Shown: positions 56,305-64,000, counted from the first letter of the stretch. The stretch is DNA of 64,000 nucleotides from Alphaproteobacteria bacterium (GCA_018828145.1 JAHJWO010000010.1:144268-208267), one strand, 5' to 3'. A program made the numbers and translations. The notes: generated by a model not told the origin, from the sequence alone.

Positions 56305-56376
56305 TGGCCAAAGCCGGCGCTCCAATATTGTGTACGGCCCTTCCTGCCGCTACCTTAGTTGGGCGTCATCTTGGCA

Positions 56377-56637
56377 ATGGGTATGGAAAAGCCTCTCGTC
56401 TATACGCAGCATGCCCTGACCGTCATGCTGGAGCGAAAGCTTGAACGGCATTGGGTGGAGGAGGCAGTGCGGCGACCGGCTTGGCGAGAGCCGGATGCGG
56501 GCGATCCCGCGATCCTGCGCTGTTTCAAGTCAATCCCGAAGCGGGCCAATCGCTATCTGCGCGTTGTCTGCGTGGAAACTGATGACGAAATTCGTATAAT
56601 ATCGGCATTCTTGGACCGCAGTGCGAGGCCGCGATGA
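56377..56637 (+). CDS. DUF4258 protein (possible toxin)
   Basis: The 86-residue product has YTQHALTVMLERKLERHWVEEAVRRP and a later KRANRYLRVVCVETDDEIRIISAFLD, the usual DUF4258 layout. It overlaps the DUF2283 gene by 4 nt. Such pairs are often proposed as toxin-antitoxin modules. Its base composition looks less GC-rich than its neighbours. Starts at 56383 or 56359 are also possible. Confidence 0.8.
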   Translation: MGMEKPLVYTQHALTVMLERKLERHWVEEAVRRPAWREPDAGDPAILRCFKSIPKRANRYLRVVCVETDDEIRIISAFLDRSARPR

Positions 56638-56831
56638 CGCCCAAAGTTACCTATGATCCGGAGGCAAACGCTGCCTATATTCGCTTTTCGCCTGAACAGG
56701 TCGAGGATAGCGAGGAAGTCTCTGAAGGTATTGTCCTCGACTACGATGCTGACGGGCGGATTGTCGGCATGGAGGTGACCGATGCCCGGGCTCATCTCTC
56801 GCTTGAACTGCTGAGCAAGACCGCCGCCTGA
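56634..56831 (+). CDS. DUF2283 protein (possible antitoxin)
   Basis: The 65-residue product has the typical YDPEANAAYIRFSP and LDYDADGRIVGMEV signature of DUF2283. It is acidic, overlaps the DUF4258 gene as ATGA and lies downstream of it. The pair looks like a compact, recently gained unit. Confidence 0.85.
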   Translation: MTPKVTYDPEANAAYIRFSPEQVEDSEEVSEGIVLDYDADGRIVGMEVTDARAHLSLELLSKTAA

Positions 56832-56901
56832 TTACCTCGGGGGCTGGGCAAGCTCTTGCGAAACGGCTAGGTCTAGCCGACGCAGCGGGGGAACTAGCGT
56901 C

Positions 56902-57540
56902 ATGCCCACCACGACATTTCTGGTCGCCTTCGCGACCCTGTTTGCCACCGTGGGCGTGGCCGATATCGCATTCATCTTCGCCGCCCTCACCAAGCACAAT
57001 ACGGCCAAGCAGCGCTTTGCCTTTGCCACGCGCGGCGTCATCATTGCCGGGCTGATCCTGCTGCTCTTCGGCGTGCTGGGCAACCCGATCCTCGACATCT
57101 TCGGCATCACCATTCCAGCTTTGCGCACCGCCGGCGGCTTGCTGCTGTTCCTGATCGCCATCGACATGGTCTTTGCCCGCCATTCCGGCGGTACCGACAT
57201 CACCGACCAGGAAGAGGTGGAAGCCCGTTCGCGTGACGATATCGCCGTCTTTCCGCTCGCCATGCCGCTCCTGGCCGGGCCCGGCGCCATCAGCGCCGTC
57301 ATCCTGCTGACCACCGGCACGCGGACCGACCTCGAATTCTGGGCCGTGCTGGCGGCGATCGTGGTGATCCTGTTCCTGGCCTGGCTGACGCTGCTGGTGG
57401 CCATTCCCATCCAGCGCCTGCTCGGCGTCACCGGCCTTGCCGTGGTGTCGCGCGTCGTTGGCATCCTGCTGGCAGCCCTGGCCGTGCAGTTTGTCTTTGA
57501 CGGTATCAGGACCAGCGGCCTGCTCGGCGCCGCGACCTGA
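56902..57540 (+). CDS. MarC family membrane protein
   Basis: The 212-residue product has six predicted membrane helices and matches the MarC/UPF0056 family: LFATVGVADIAFIFAALT at the start and FPLAMPLLAGPGAIS in the middle. Despite the name it is not known to give drug resistance. GGGGGA lies 9 nt before the ATG. Confidence 0.9.
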   Translation: MPTTTFLVAFATLFATVGVADIAFIFAALTKHNTAKQRFAFATRGVIIAGLILLLFGVLGNPILDIFGITIPALRTAGGLLLFLIAIDMVFARHSGGTDITDQEEVEARSRDDIAVFPLAMPLLAGPGAISAVILLTTGTRTDLEFWAVLAAIVVILFLAWLTLLVAIPIQRLLGVTGLAVVSRVVGILLAALAVQFVFDGIRTSGLLGAAT

Positions 57541-57571
57541 CAACCCGTTGAATTTTCAGAAAATTGTCGCG

Positions 57572-57587
57572 TTAAGCAAGTCTTAAC
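57572..57587 (+). promoter_or_regulatory. CtrA-type binding motif before a small peptide gene
   Basis: TTAAGCAAGTCTTAAC matches TTAA-N7-TTAAC exactly. It lies 68 bp upstream of the small gene at 57655, a distance suited to an activator site. Confidence 0.65.
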
Positions 57588-57654
57588 GCCGTTGTTGACC
57601 GGTTCCGGGCAAGCAGTCCATCAAGGTGGCAGACCTGCCTGGAGGACCGGACAA

Positions 57655-57771
57655 GTGCGTGTTGCCGCCATTCTGCTGCTCTTCATCATGGCCATGCTGG
57701 CCGCCAGTGCCAGCACCACGACCACGGCGCGTTCCGAAATCCTGCTGCCGATCGAGGCCCCGGCCGCGTGA
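57655..57771 (+). CDS. Small membrane or secreted peptide (38 aa)
   Basis: It starts GTG with GGAGG about 9 nt upstream. The peptide (VRVAAILLLFIMAMLAAS then a Ser/Thr-rich stretch and an acidic tail) has one hydrophobic helix or signal sequence. A perfect CtrA-type motif lies 68 bp upstream. It resembles no named family; the strong ribosome-binding site and motif support it. Confidence 0.6.
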   Translation: MRVAAILLLFIMAMLAASASTTTTARSEILLPIEAPAA

Positions 57772-57780
57772 CATGCAAAA

Positions 57781-57804
57781 GGCGGCCCGCTTGCGCCGGC
57801 CGCC
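57781..57804 (-). terminator. Terminator of the 39 aa gene
   Basis: On the - strand GGCGGCC-GGCGCAAGC-GGGCCGCC is followed by TTTT. It lies between convergent small genes and could end both. Confidence 0.7.
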
Positions 57805-57828
57805 CCTCGTTCAATCCTGCATCAAAGC

Positions 57829-57948
57829 CTATTTCTTGGCGTTGCCGGCGCTGCCCGAGCCCAGGCCCGTGATCGGCTTGGCGGCGGCAATCTTGTCCTT
57901 TTTCGGCTTCTTGGCTTCCTTGTTGCTCTTCATCTGACCTTTGGCCAT
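57829..57948 (-). CDS. Small Lys-rich conserved protein (39 aa)
   Basis: The product starts MAKGQMKSNKEAKKPKKDK and ends GSAGNAKK, about one third Lys. Very similar short proteins occur across Hyphomicrobiales, annotated as hypothetical. It is probably a nucleic-acid or ribosome-associated peptide. GGAG lies about 10 nt before the ATG and a terminator follows. Confidence 0.75.
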   Translation of the reverse strand: MAKGQMKSNKEAKKPKKDKIAAAKPITGLGSGSAGNAKK

Positions 57949-58037
57949 GGTCCCGTTTCTCCTCGCTGCGGGCCACGTGCCCGGATCAATATCGAGCGGA
58001 GGCTAGACCTGTGGCGAATCGCTGGCAAGTCCCCGGA

Positions 58038-58892
58038 TTACTTGGCTGATTGGCAACGGCCGGTCGGGCCCAGCGAGGCGATGGCGCGCGGATCGCAACC
58101 GGTGAGCAGGAAGGTGATCCAGTCGTTCTGATTGCCATAGAAGGCATTGCGGTCGACCTCGCCGCGCACGCCGCGCACCACCCCGGTCTGTGTCCACTGC
58201 CAGAAGGTCCAGGTGCGGTTGCCATAGCGCTCATGCGGCTCGGCGGCGGTGGAGCGCAGCCAGAAGGCATTGGGGAAGTACTCGCCCGCCATGATGTCGC
58301 GGTGGAAGTTCATGTCGGTATAGATGATGGGCAGCTTGCCGGTATGGCGCTCCATGGCGTCGAGCATGTAGCGGATCTTTTCCAGGGCATCGGCCCGGTT
58401 CGGCTTGACCTTGCAGCTTGAATGGTTGTTCCACTCCAGATCGAGCACCGGCGGCAAGGCATCGGGGTCGTTCGGCACGTTCTGGGCGAACCACACTGCC
58501 TGTTCTGAGGCCAGCGAACACCAGGTCATGAAGTGATAGGCGCCGCGCGGCATGCCGGCATCGCGCGCCCGCACCCAGTTGGTGCGGAAATTGGGGTCGA
58601 TATAGTCCTTGCCCTCGGTCGCCTTCATGAAGACGAAATGGATGCCCGAGGCAAAGGCCTGGCGGAAATCGACATTTTCCTGGTAGCGCGCCACGTCGAT
58701 CCCCTGGATCGGCAGCGTGCGGGCGCGGTCGACGCCCGAATGGGGGCGATTGTCGCCCTGGATCGGGCCATAGAGCCCGCCCCCGGAGGAACAGGCTACC
58801 AGCACCGCGGCCAGAACGGCCCACATCGTGCCCTTTGCGATCGTGGAAAACGAGGGAAAAGGCCGGCTGGCAAACATCAGGAAACCACTCAC
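58038..58892 (-). CDS. GH25 family lysozyme-like lipoprotein
   Basis: The 284-residue product has a lipoprotein signal (LVAC with Cys34) and a glycoside hydrolase family 25 domain: PIQGIDVARYQENVDF with the catalytic Asp, PPVLDLEWNN with the catalytic acidic pair and WTFWQWTQTGVVRG near the end. It probably cuts peptidoglycan in the periplasm. GTG 58892 or ATG 58877 starts are possible. Confidence 0.88.
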   Translation of the reverse strand: MSGFLMFASRPFPSFSTIAKGTMWAVLAAVLVACSSGGGLYGPIQGDNRPHSGVDRARTLPIQGIDVARYQENVDFRQAFASGIHFVFMKATEGKDYIDPNFRTNWVRARDAGMPRGAYHFMTWCSLASEQAVWFAQNVPNDPDALPPVLDLEWNNHSSCKVKPNRADALEKIRYMLDAMERHTGKLPIIYTDMNFHRDIMAGEYFPNAFWLRSTAAEPHERYGNRTWTFWQWTQTGVVRGVRGEVDRNAFYGNQNDWITFLLTGCDPRAIASLGPTGRCQSAK

Positions 58893-59057
58893 GCAGGACT
58901 ACAAATGAGCCTTTGATTCAACATGGGCGGGTTAATGAGCGATTAGGTTTACCTTTGTGGCAAAGGGCGTGGTTAACAGGTCGTAATTTGTTCGCTTTAC
59001 GTTCTTGTTTGCCGAAATTGCCTTTGCTAAGCTGCCCGCGGGCTTGGGGAATTGGGC

Positions 59058-60581
59058 ATGGTCACCCGCGTCGCCACCGTGGCGTTTCAGGGCATCGAGG
59101 CGGTGCCGGTCGATGTGCAGGTGCAGATCGCTCCGGGCATTCCCAAGATCATTCTGGTCGGCCTGCCCGACAAGGCCGTCAACGAATCCGGCGAGCGCGT
59201 CCGCGCTGCACTGATCGCCTCCGGCCTCGGCCTGCCGCCCAAGCGTATCGTCGTCAATCTGGCCCCGGCCGACCTGCCCAAGGAAGGCAGCCACTATGAC
59301 CTCCCCATCGCCCTGGGAATCATGGCCGCCATTGGCGCCATCCCGCAGGATGCACTCGATGGCTATCTGGCGCTGGGAGAATTGGGGCTGGATGGGCGCC
59401 TTGCCCATGTCGGCGGCATATTGCCGGCGGCCATCGCCGCCCAGAGCCGCGACCTGGGGCTGATCTGCGCCGAGCCCTCGGGAGCCGAGGCCGCCTGGGC
59501 CGGTGAGGAGCTTGATATCGTTGCCGCCGAGAGCCTCCTGGCCCTCGCAAATCATCTCACCGGTCATCAGCTGGCGGCCAGGCCAGTGCCGCGCCGGCAA
59601 CTGCCCAATACGGCCCTGCCCGATCTCAGCGAAGTGCGCGGCCAGCTGGTGGCGCGGCGGGCGCTGGAAGTGGCGGCGGCTGGCGGGCACAATATGCTGA
59701 TGGTGGGGCCGCCCGGCGCCGGCAAATCCATGCTGGCGGCGCGGCTGCCCTCCATCCTGCCGCCGCTTGATCCGCGCGAACTGCTCGATATTTCCATGAT
59801 CCAGTCGATTGCCGGCGAGCTGGTCAATGGCGCCCTTTCCGATCGCCGGCCCTTCCGCGCGCCGCATCACTCCGCCTCCATGGCGGCGCTGGTCGGCGGT
59901 GGCCTGAGGGTGCGGCCGGGCGAGGTGAGCCTGGCCCATAATGGCGTGCTGTTTCTCGACGAATTGCCCGAATTCGCCCCCAGCGTGCTCGACAGCCTGC
60001 GCCAGCCCCTGGAGTCCGGGGAGACGGTGATTGCACGGGCCAATGCGCGGGTGAGCTATCCCAGTCGTGTGCAGCTGATCGCGGCGATGAATCCCTGCAA
60101 ATGCGGGCTGGCCGGCACGCCGGGCCACACCTGCCGGCGCGGCAAGGCCTGCGCCGATGATTACCAGAGCCGGGTCTCGGGCCCCTTTCTCGATCGCATC
60201 GATATCCGCATCGACGTGCCGGCCGTCACCGCCGCCGACATGATCGCCCCTGCCGCGGCAGCCGAAAGCTCGGCCGTGGTGGCCGAGCGGGTGGCACGCG
60301 CCCGCGCCCGGCAACGCCAGCGCTTCGCCGAACACGGCGCGCCCGACGTCTTCACCAATGCGGCCGCCGGACCGACGCTGATCGAGGCGGTGGTCAATCC
60401 CGACAAGGACAGCCAGACCCTGCTGCTGCAGGCCGCCGAGCGCTTCAACCTCTCCGCCCGCGCCTATCACCGCGTGCTCAAGGTGGCCCGCACCCTGGCC
60501 GATCTGGCCGGGGTGGAGACGGTGGGGCGGCCCCATATTGCCGAGGCATTGAGCTACCGGCTCAATCTGGGCGTGGCCTAG
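59058..60581 (+). CDS. comM: YifB/ComM family Mg-chelatase-like AAA+ ATPase
   Basis: The 507-residue product has the N-terminal Lon-like fold (VDVQVQIAPGIPKIILVGLPDKAVNESGERVRAAL), Walker A GPPGAGKS at 217-224, LFLDELPEF and the MNPCKCG ... CxxC zinc-like segment. ComM is a branch-migration helicase for natural transformation. ATG 59058 has GGGG 8 nt upstream. Confidence 0.93.
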   Translation: MVTRVATVAFQGIEAVPVDVQVQIAPGIPKIILVGLPDKAVNESGERVRAALIASGLGLPPKRIVVNLAPADLPKEGSHYDLPIALGIMAAIGAIPQDALDGYLALGELGLDGRLAHVGGILPAAIAAQSRDLGLICAEPSGAEAAWAGEELDIVAAESLLALANHLTGHQLAARPVPRRQLPNTALPDLSEVRGQLVARRALEVAAAGGHNMLMVGPPGAGKSMLAARLPSILPPLDPRELLDISMIQSIAGELVNGALSDRRPFRAPHHSASMAALVGGGLRVRPGEVSLAHNGVLFLDELPEFAPSVLDSLRQPLESGETVIARANARVSYPSRVQLIAAMNPCKCGLAGTPGHTCRRGKACADDYQSRVSGPFLDRIDIRIDVPAVTAADMIAPAAAAESSAVVAERVARARARQRQRFAEHGAPDVFTNAAAGPTLIEAVVNPDKDSQTLLLQAAERFNLSARAYHRVLKVARTLADLAGVETVGRPHIAEALSYRLNLGVA

Positions 60582-60584
60582 GCC

Positions 60585-60605
60585 TGTGCATAAGCCTGTG
60601 GATAA
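60585..60605 (-). promoter_or_regulatory. Two consensus DnaA boxes
   Basis: On the + strand TGTGCATAA (60585-60593) and TGTGGATAA (60597-60605) are exact matches to the reverse of TTATNCACA, 12 bp apart in the same direction. They lie between convergent comM and cfa, where no promoter is needed, and are followed by a parS-like site. Confidence 0.8.
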
Positions 60606-60606
60606 G

Positions 60607-60622
60607 TGTTTCACGTGAATCC
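60607..60622. promoter_or_regulatory. parS-like site beside the DnaA boxes
   Basis: TGTTTCACGTGAATCC has the full core and the TGTTTC arm. It begins one base after the second DnaA box and is 47 kb from the putative origin. Confidence 0.82.
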
Positions 60623-60625
60623 GCG

Positions 60626-61741
60626 TCAGCGGATGCTGGCATAGCCGCCGGGTACGCCGCGGGGCGACAGCACCAGCTGCCACAGGCTGAGGTGGCGGGC
60701 GCGGAACAGGGCGGCGAAGACGTTGAGATAATAGCGCCACATGCGGTAGAAACGCCCGTCATACGAAGCACTTAGCTGCGGCCATGCCGCCTCGAACCGC
60801 TCGTGCCAGGCCATCAGGGTCTTGTCGTAGTCGGCGCCGAAATTGTGCCAGTCCTCCATGACGAAACGGCCTTCGATGGCCTTGCCGATCTGGGCGATGG
60901 AGGGGAGCATGCCGTTGGGGAAGATGTATTTCTCGCTCCACGGATCCCCATGCGTGGTGGAGTGCTGTCCGCCAATCGTATGCAGCAGAAACAGCCCGTC
61001 TGCTGCCAGCATGCTGGCGGTTTTCTCGAAATAGGCGCGGTAATTCTTGTAGCCCACATGCTCGAACATGCCGATCGAGATGATGCGGTCGAATTTGCCG
61101 TCCAGCGCCTGGTAGTCGAGCAGCCGCGTCTCGACCGGCAGGCCGGCATTGCGTTCATTGGCGAGGGCCGCCTGCTCCTTGCTGACCGTGACGCCCAGTC
61201 CGGACACCCCATAGCGTTCGGCGGCGAATTTGAGAAAGCCGCCCCAGCCCGAGCCGATATCGAGGATATGCATGCCCGGGGCGAGCCCCAGCTTGCGGCA
61301 GATCAGGTCGAGCTTGGCCTCCTGGGCGGCGTCGAGATCCCTGGCGTCCTGCCAATAGGCGCAGGAATAGATCATCCGCCGGTCGAGCATGGCGGCATAG
61401 AGGTCGTTGCCGATATCGTAGTGCTTCTCGCCCACTTCGGTGACGCGCAGCCGCTGCAGGTTGAGCAGCCGGCCGCGGGCGACGCTCCACATCACCGCCA
61501 GGTCCTTGGGAAAGGCATCCTGGATGCTGGCATTGACCAGGCGGAACAGGAACTGGTCCAGCGCCTCGGCATCCCACCAGCCCTCCATATAGCTTTCGCC
61601 CAGGCCCAGCGTGCCGTCGCGCAACAGCCGCGCCCAGAGGCGATCGTCATGCACCTGCGGGTCCCAGGGGGCGGCGCCGTTGAGCGCGACGCCGGCTTTT
61701 TCAAGTTGATTGAGAACGAAGCGTTTGGCCGATTCGGACAT
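60626..61741 (-). CDS. cfa: Cyclopropane-fatty-acyl-phospholipid synthase
   Basis: SAM-dependent enzyme that methylenates membrane fatty-acid double bonds. The 371-residue product has VGEKHYDIGNDLYAAML, SCAYW, the SAM-binding LDIGSGWGGF and the SIGMFEHVG segment, all CFA signatures. It converges with comM over a 44 bp gap. Confidence 0.95.
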   Translation of the reverse strand: MSESAKRFVLNQLEKAGVALNGAAPWDPQVHDDRLWARLLRDGTLGLGESYMEGWWDAEALDQFLFRLVNASIQDAFPKDLAVMWSVARGRLLNLQRLRVTEVGEKHYDIGNDLYAAMLDRRMIYSCAYWQDARDLDAAQEAKLDLICRKLGLAPGMHILDIGSGWGGFLKFAAERYGVSGLGVTVSKEQAALANERNAGLPVETRLLDYQALDGKFDRIISIGMFEHVGYKNYRAYFEKTASMLAADGLFLLHTIGGQHSTTHGDPWSEKYIFPNGMLPSIAQIGKAIEGRFVMEDWHNFGADYDKTLMAWHERFEAAWPQLSASYDGRFYRMWRYYLNVFAALFRARHLSLWQLVLSPRGVPGGYASIR

Positions 61742-61880
61742 GGCAGCAGCTGAAGTCAGGTTGACGCAGGGGCAAGCCTAAACCCATCGTCGAATGACGA
61801 TCAATAATAAACTGCAATTGGTGAAGCCGCGTTAACCTCCTGCCCCATAATTGTCGCCGTCAGGTGCCAGCAGGATGACG

Positions 61881-62516
61881 ATGCGCAAAGCCGGCGAACT
61901 GATTCAGTGGAATAACAAGAGCGGTTATGGCTTCGTGCGCGATGACACGGGGCGGGACTATTATGTCCACATTTCCAAGGTCACGCCGGGCGCCCGGCCG
62001 CGCATCGGCGACACCATGTCCTTTGCCACCGGCACCGGCCGCAAGGGGCGCCCCTCGGCCATCGATGTCATCATCACCGCCACCACCCCGGCCCCATCGC
62101 CCAGCCTGCGCGATGTCCGCCAGGGCTCGGGCGGGGTTTCGCGCTTCAAGCTCGGCCTGCGCACCGCCGCCGCGACGCTGATGACGCTCCTCATTCTCTG
62201 GGCTATTGCCGGCGACCGGGCCCCGGTCTGGCTGGGCCTGCTTTATGCCGGCATGGGCGCGGCTTCCGCCCTGCTCTACCGCTTCGACAAGCTTTATGCC
62301 CTGACCGGCAAATACCGCGTCAGCGAAACCAACCTGCATGTGGTCGACCTCTGCTTCGGCATTATCGGTGGCCTGGCGGCGCAGGAAGTCTATCGCCACA
62401 AGACGGTCAAGCCGCGTTTCGTCGCCATGACCTGGACCATAGCCCTGGTCCACACGTTGGGCCTCGCCGCCCTGGCCTTCGGCTGGCTGGGCGCGCTTTT
62501 GCCCACCTCTGGGTGA
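61881..62516 (+). CDS. Cold-shock domain fused to DUF1294 membrane domain
   Basis: The 211-residue product has an N-terminal cold-shock-like domain (KSGYGFVRDDTGRDYYVHISKV, about 13-34) and a C-terminal DUF1294 region with about four membrane helices. The fusion is widespread; it may couple RNA binding to the membrane, role unknown. ATG 61881 is preferred (AGGA 5 nt upstream); ATG 61875 is possible. Confidence 0.87.
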   Translation: MRKAGELIQWNNKSGYGFVRDDTGRDYYVHISKVTPGARPRIGDTMSFATGTGRKGRPSAIDVIITATTPAPSPSLRDVRQGSGGVSRFKLGLRTAAATLMTLLILWAIAGDRAPVWLGLLYAGMGAASALLYRFDKLYALTGKYRVSETNLHVVDLCFGIIGGLAAQEVYRHKTVKPRFVAMTWTIALVHTLGLAALAFGWLGALLPTSG

Positions 62517-62537
62517 AGACAAAGCTTTCGGTCGACA

Positions 62538-62560
62538 CCCTCCCCACAAGGGGGAGGGTG
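62538..62560. repeat. ACCCTCCCC palindrome
   Basis: ACCCTCCCC-ACA-AGGGGGAGGGT forms a hairpin between the convergent CSD-DUF1294 gene and aceA. It is related to the CCTCTCCC family. Confidence 0.8.
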
Positions 62561-62591
62561 GGTCCGGTGGGTTGGGCGAGATAATCGCCCC

Positions 62592-63875
62592 TCAGTGGAA
62601 CTGCGCCGTCTCCGTGCTTTCGCCCATGGCGGTGGTGGCGCTCTTGCCTTCGCTCACTGCCATGGCCACCGCGTCGAAATAGCTGGTGCCCACTTCGCGC
62701 TGGTGCCGGACCGCCGAGAAACCATGCGCCTCGGCGGCGAATTCGGCCTGCTGCAGGCGGCTATAGCCGGCCATGCCGTCCTGCTTGTAGGCGCGGGCCA
62801 GTTCGAACGTGGTGAGGCTGAGATTGTGAAAGCCCGCAAGCGTGATGAACTGGTATTTGTAGCCCATGGCGGCGATTTCGCGCTGGAAGCTGGCCATGGC
62901 GGCCTCGTCCATATGCTTGGCCCAGTTGAAGCTGGGCGAGCAGTTATAGGCCAGCATCTGCTCGGGATGCGCCTTGCGCACCGCCTCGGCAAACTTCTTC
63001 GCCTCGGCCAGGTCCGGCTTGGAGGTCTCGCACCAGATCAGGTCCGCATAGGGCGCATAGGCAATGCCGCGCGCAATGGCGGCGTCGATGCCGCCCTTGA
63101 GCTGGTAGAAGCCCTCGGCCGTGCGCTCCTTGCTGACGAAAGGCGCGTCATAGGGGTCGATATCCGAGGTGATCAGCCGCGCCGCTTCGGCATCGGTGCG
63201 CGCCATGATCAGTGTCGGCACGCCCATGACATCCGCCGCCAGCCGCGCCGCATTGAGCGTGCGGATGAACTGGCTCGTCGGCACCAGCACCTTGCCGCCC
63301 AGATGCCCGCATTTCTTCTCGGAGGCGAGCTGATCCTCGAAATGCACGGCAGCCGCGCCGGCTTCGATCATCGCCTTCATCAACTCGAACACATTGAGTG
63401 CGCCGCCAAAGCCGGCCTCGGCATCAGCGATGATCGGCACGAAGAAGTCGAGATCGGTGGTCGCCACGCCGTCGGCCTGCTCCATGGTCTGGATCTGGTC
63501 GGCCCGCTGCAGCGCCTTGTTGATGCGCTTGACCACGCTTGGCACGCTGTCGACCGGATAAAGGCTCTGGTCGGGATACATATTGCCCGAGGTATTGGCG
63601 TCCGCCGCGACCTGCCAGCCGGAAAGATAGATCGCCTTGAGCCCGGCCTTGACCTGCTGCACCGCCTGGTTGCCGGTAAAGGTGCCCAGCGTCGGCACGA
63701 AATCCTCGCTATGCAGCAATTCCCACAGCCGCTTGGCGCCATTTTCGGCCAGCGTATGGCGGATCGGCAGCGACCCCGACAGCCGCGCCACATCGGCCTG
63801 GCTATAGGTACGGGCAATATTGCGCCAGCGATCGGGCGCATAATCGGGCGTCGGGAAAATCGGCTTGTCGAGCAT
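62592..63875 (-). CDS. aceA: Isocitrate lyase
   Basis: Glyoxylate-shunt enzyme that splits isocitrate into succinate and glyoxylate. The 427-residue product has the active-site KKCGH at 187-191 (catalytic Cys189), ADAEAGFGG and [15 protein letters not shown] lies 8 nt before ATG 63875. No malate synthase gene is seen nearby. A parS-like site lies 55 bp upstream of the start. Confidence 0.97.
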   Translation of the reverse strand: MLDKPIFPTPDYAPDRWRNIARTYSQADVARLSGSLPIRHTLAENGAKRLWELLHSEDFVPTLGTFTGNQAVQQVKAGLKAIYLSGWQVAADANTSGNMYPDQSLYPVDSVPSVVKRINKALQRADQIQTMEQADGVATTDLDFFVPIIADAEAGFGGALNVFELMKAMIEAGAAAVHFEDQLASEKKCGHLGGKVLVPTSQFIRTLNAARLAADVMGVPTLIMARTDAEAARLITSDIDPYDAPFVSKERTAEGFYQLKGGIDAAIARGIAYAPYADLIWCETSKPDLAEAKKFAEAVRKAHPEQMLAYNCSPSFNWAKHMDEAAMASFQREIAAMGYKYQFITLAGFHNLSLTTFELARAYKQDGMAGYSRLQQAEFAAEAHGFSAVRHQREVGTSYFDAVAMAVSEGKSATTAMGESTETAQFH

Positions 63876-63930
63876 GGTGGTCTCCTCCTTGGGACATGGC
63901 TTCGCCGGTCCGGTGGGCCGGCGGATTTTG

Positions 63931-63946
63931 TGATTCACGTGAAGCA
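63931..63946. promoter_or_regulatory. parS-like site upstream of aceA
   Basis: TGATTCACGTGAAGCA has the full core and is identical to the site in hisA. It lies in the presumed aceA promoter region. Confidence 0.7.
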
Positions 63947-63953
63947 CTCTTCA

Positions 63954-64000
63954 CCTCTCCCTTTGGGGGAGAGGTCGGCGGCGCAGCCGACGGGTGAGGG
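63954..64000. repeat. CCTCTCCC palindrome with extension, cut by window end
   Basis: CCTCTCCCTTTGGGGGAGAGG (63954-63974), then GTCGGCGGCGCAGCCGAC as a second hairpin and GGGTGAGGG at the edge. The longer version suggests the 27300 and 51153 copies are trimmed forms. Confidence 0.8.

Noticed and set aside
58933..58947. TTAATGAGCGATTAG as a CtrA site in the GH25-comM gap
   Set aside because: One mismatch in the second half-site and no second site nearby; too weak to list with the exact motifs.
58932..60740. A 602-codon open frame antisense to comM
   Set aside because: Residue make-up (very rich in His, Gln, Gly, Arg) is typical of antisense frames in GC-rich genes, and comM on the other strand is a clear family match.
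1..64000. CRISPR arrays, tRNA or rRNA genes, transposases
   Set aside because: No regularly spaced direct repeats, no cloverleaf with CCA-type end and no transposase frame was seen by eye; a tRNAscan or Infernal search would settle small RNAs.

Overview
The window is high-GC, densely packed chromosomal DNA from an alphaproteobacterium of the order Hyphomicrobiales (Rhizobiales). It fits a Devosia-like genus best; that placement is inferred from gene order and protein style, not tested. About 76 protein-coding genes are supported, including three small ones (38, 39 and 47 codons). No rRNA, tRNA, CRISPR array, insertion sequence or prophage is visible. GTG and TTG starts are common, as are 1-4 nt stop/start overlaps (ATGA, GTGA, TGATG).

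Region 1 (0-13 kb) is the conserved origin-left arm: leuS-lptE-holA on the + strand converge on parB-parA-rsmG-mnmG-mnmE-rho-hemJ-hemE on the - strand. Region 2 (13.1-13.5 kb) is the hemE-maf gap. It has two perfect CtrA-type motifs (TTAA-N7-TTAA), a third near-match, several DnaA-box-like nonamers, five GANTC (CcrM) sites and an AT-rich stretch, and is the best candidate for the chromosome origin, as at Caulobacter Cori. Region 3 (13.5-19 kb) is the origin-right arm: maf-aroE-coaE-dnaQ, then secB and fxsA, a Tim44-domain gene, an Smr gene and an XRE gene. Region 4 (19-28 kb) holds hslV-GNAT-hslU, the histidine cluster hisB-(membrane gene)-hisH-hisA-(small membrane gene)-hisF-hisE with coaA, a VOC gene and dapB. 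Region 5 (28-38 kb) is mixed metabolism and repair: gpmA, an Ada-like methyltransferase, DUF2244, nth, a TetR gene with a divergent membrane gene, an adenosine/ribokinase-family kinase, an isomerase-like gene, pyrF, a phosphatase, an FMN reductase, a VOC gene and a family 8 glycosyltransferase. Region 6 (38-49 kb) is the stress-response block: dnaK and dnaJ split by two genes, a pabB-pabC fusion, pncA, grpE and hrcA. Region 7 (48.5-58 kb) holds rph-(47 aa ORF)-rdgB-hemW, an LpoA-like lipoprotein divergent from rsmI-yraN, an EEP-family nuclease, gshB, a DUF4258/DUF2283 pair, a MarC-family gene and two tiny genes. Region 8 (58-64 kb) has a GH25 lipoprotein, comM, cfa, a CSD-DUF1294 protein and aceA.

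Three layers of non-coding structure stand out. First, the ParB-site core TTCACGTGAA occurs eleven times plus two one-base variants, across the whole window and not only beside parAB. Second, a dispersed intergenic element carries two hairpins whose stems co-vary between copies; three of its copies begin with a parS-like core. Third, in the comM-cfa gap two consensus DnaA boxes lie 12 bp apart and immediately beside a parS-like site. Four perfect CtrA-type motifs occur in all, two at the putative origin, one before rph and one before a 38-residue peptide gene. Together these suggest that replication, segregation and cell-cycle proteins (DnaA, ParB, CtrA, CcrM) read this region at many points.
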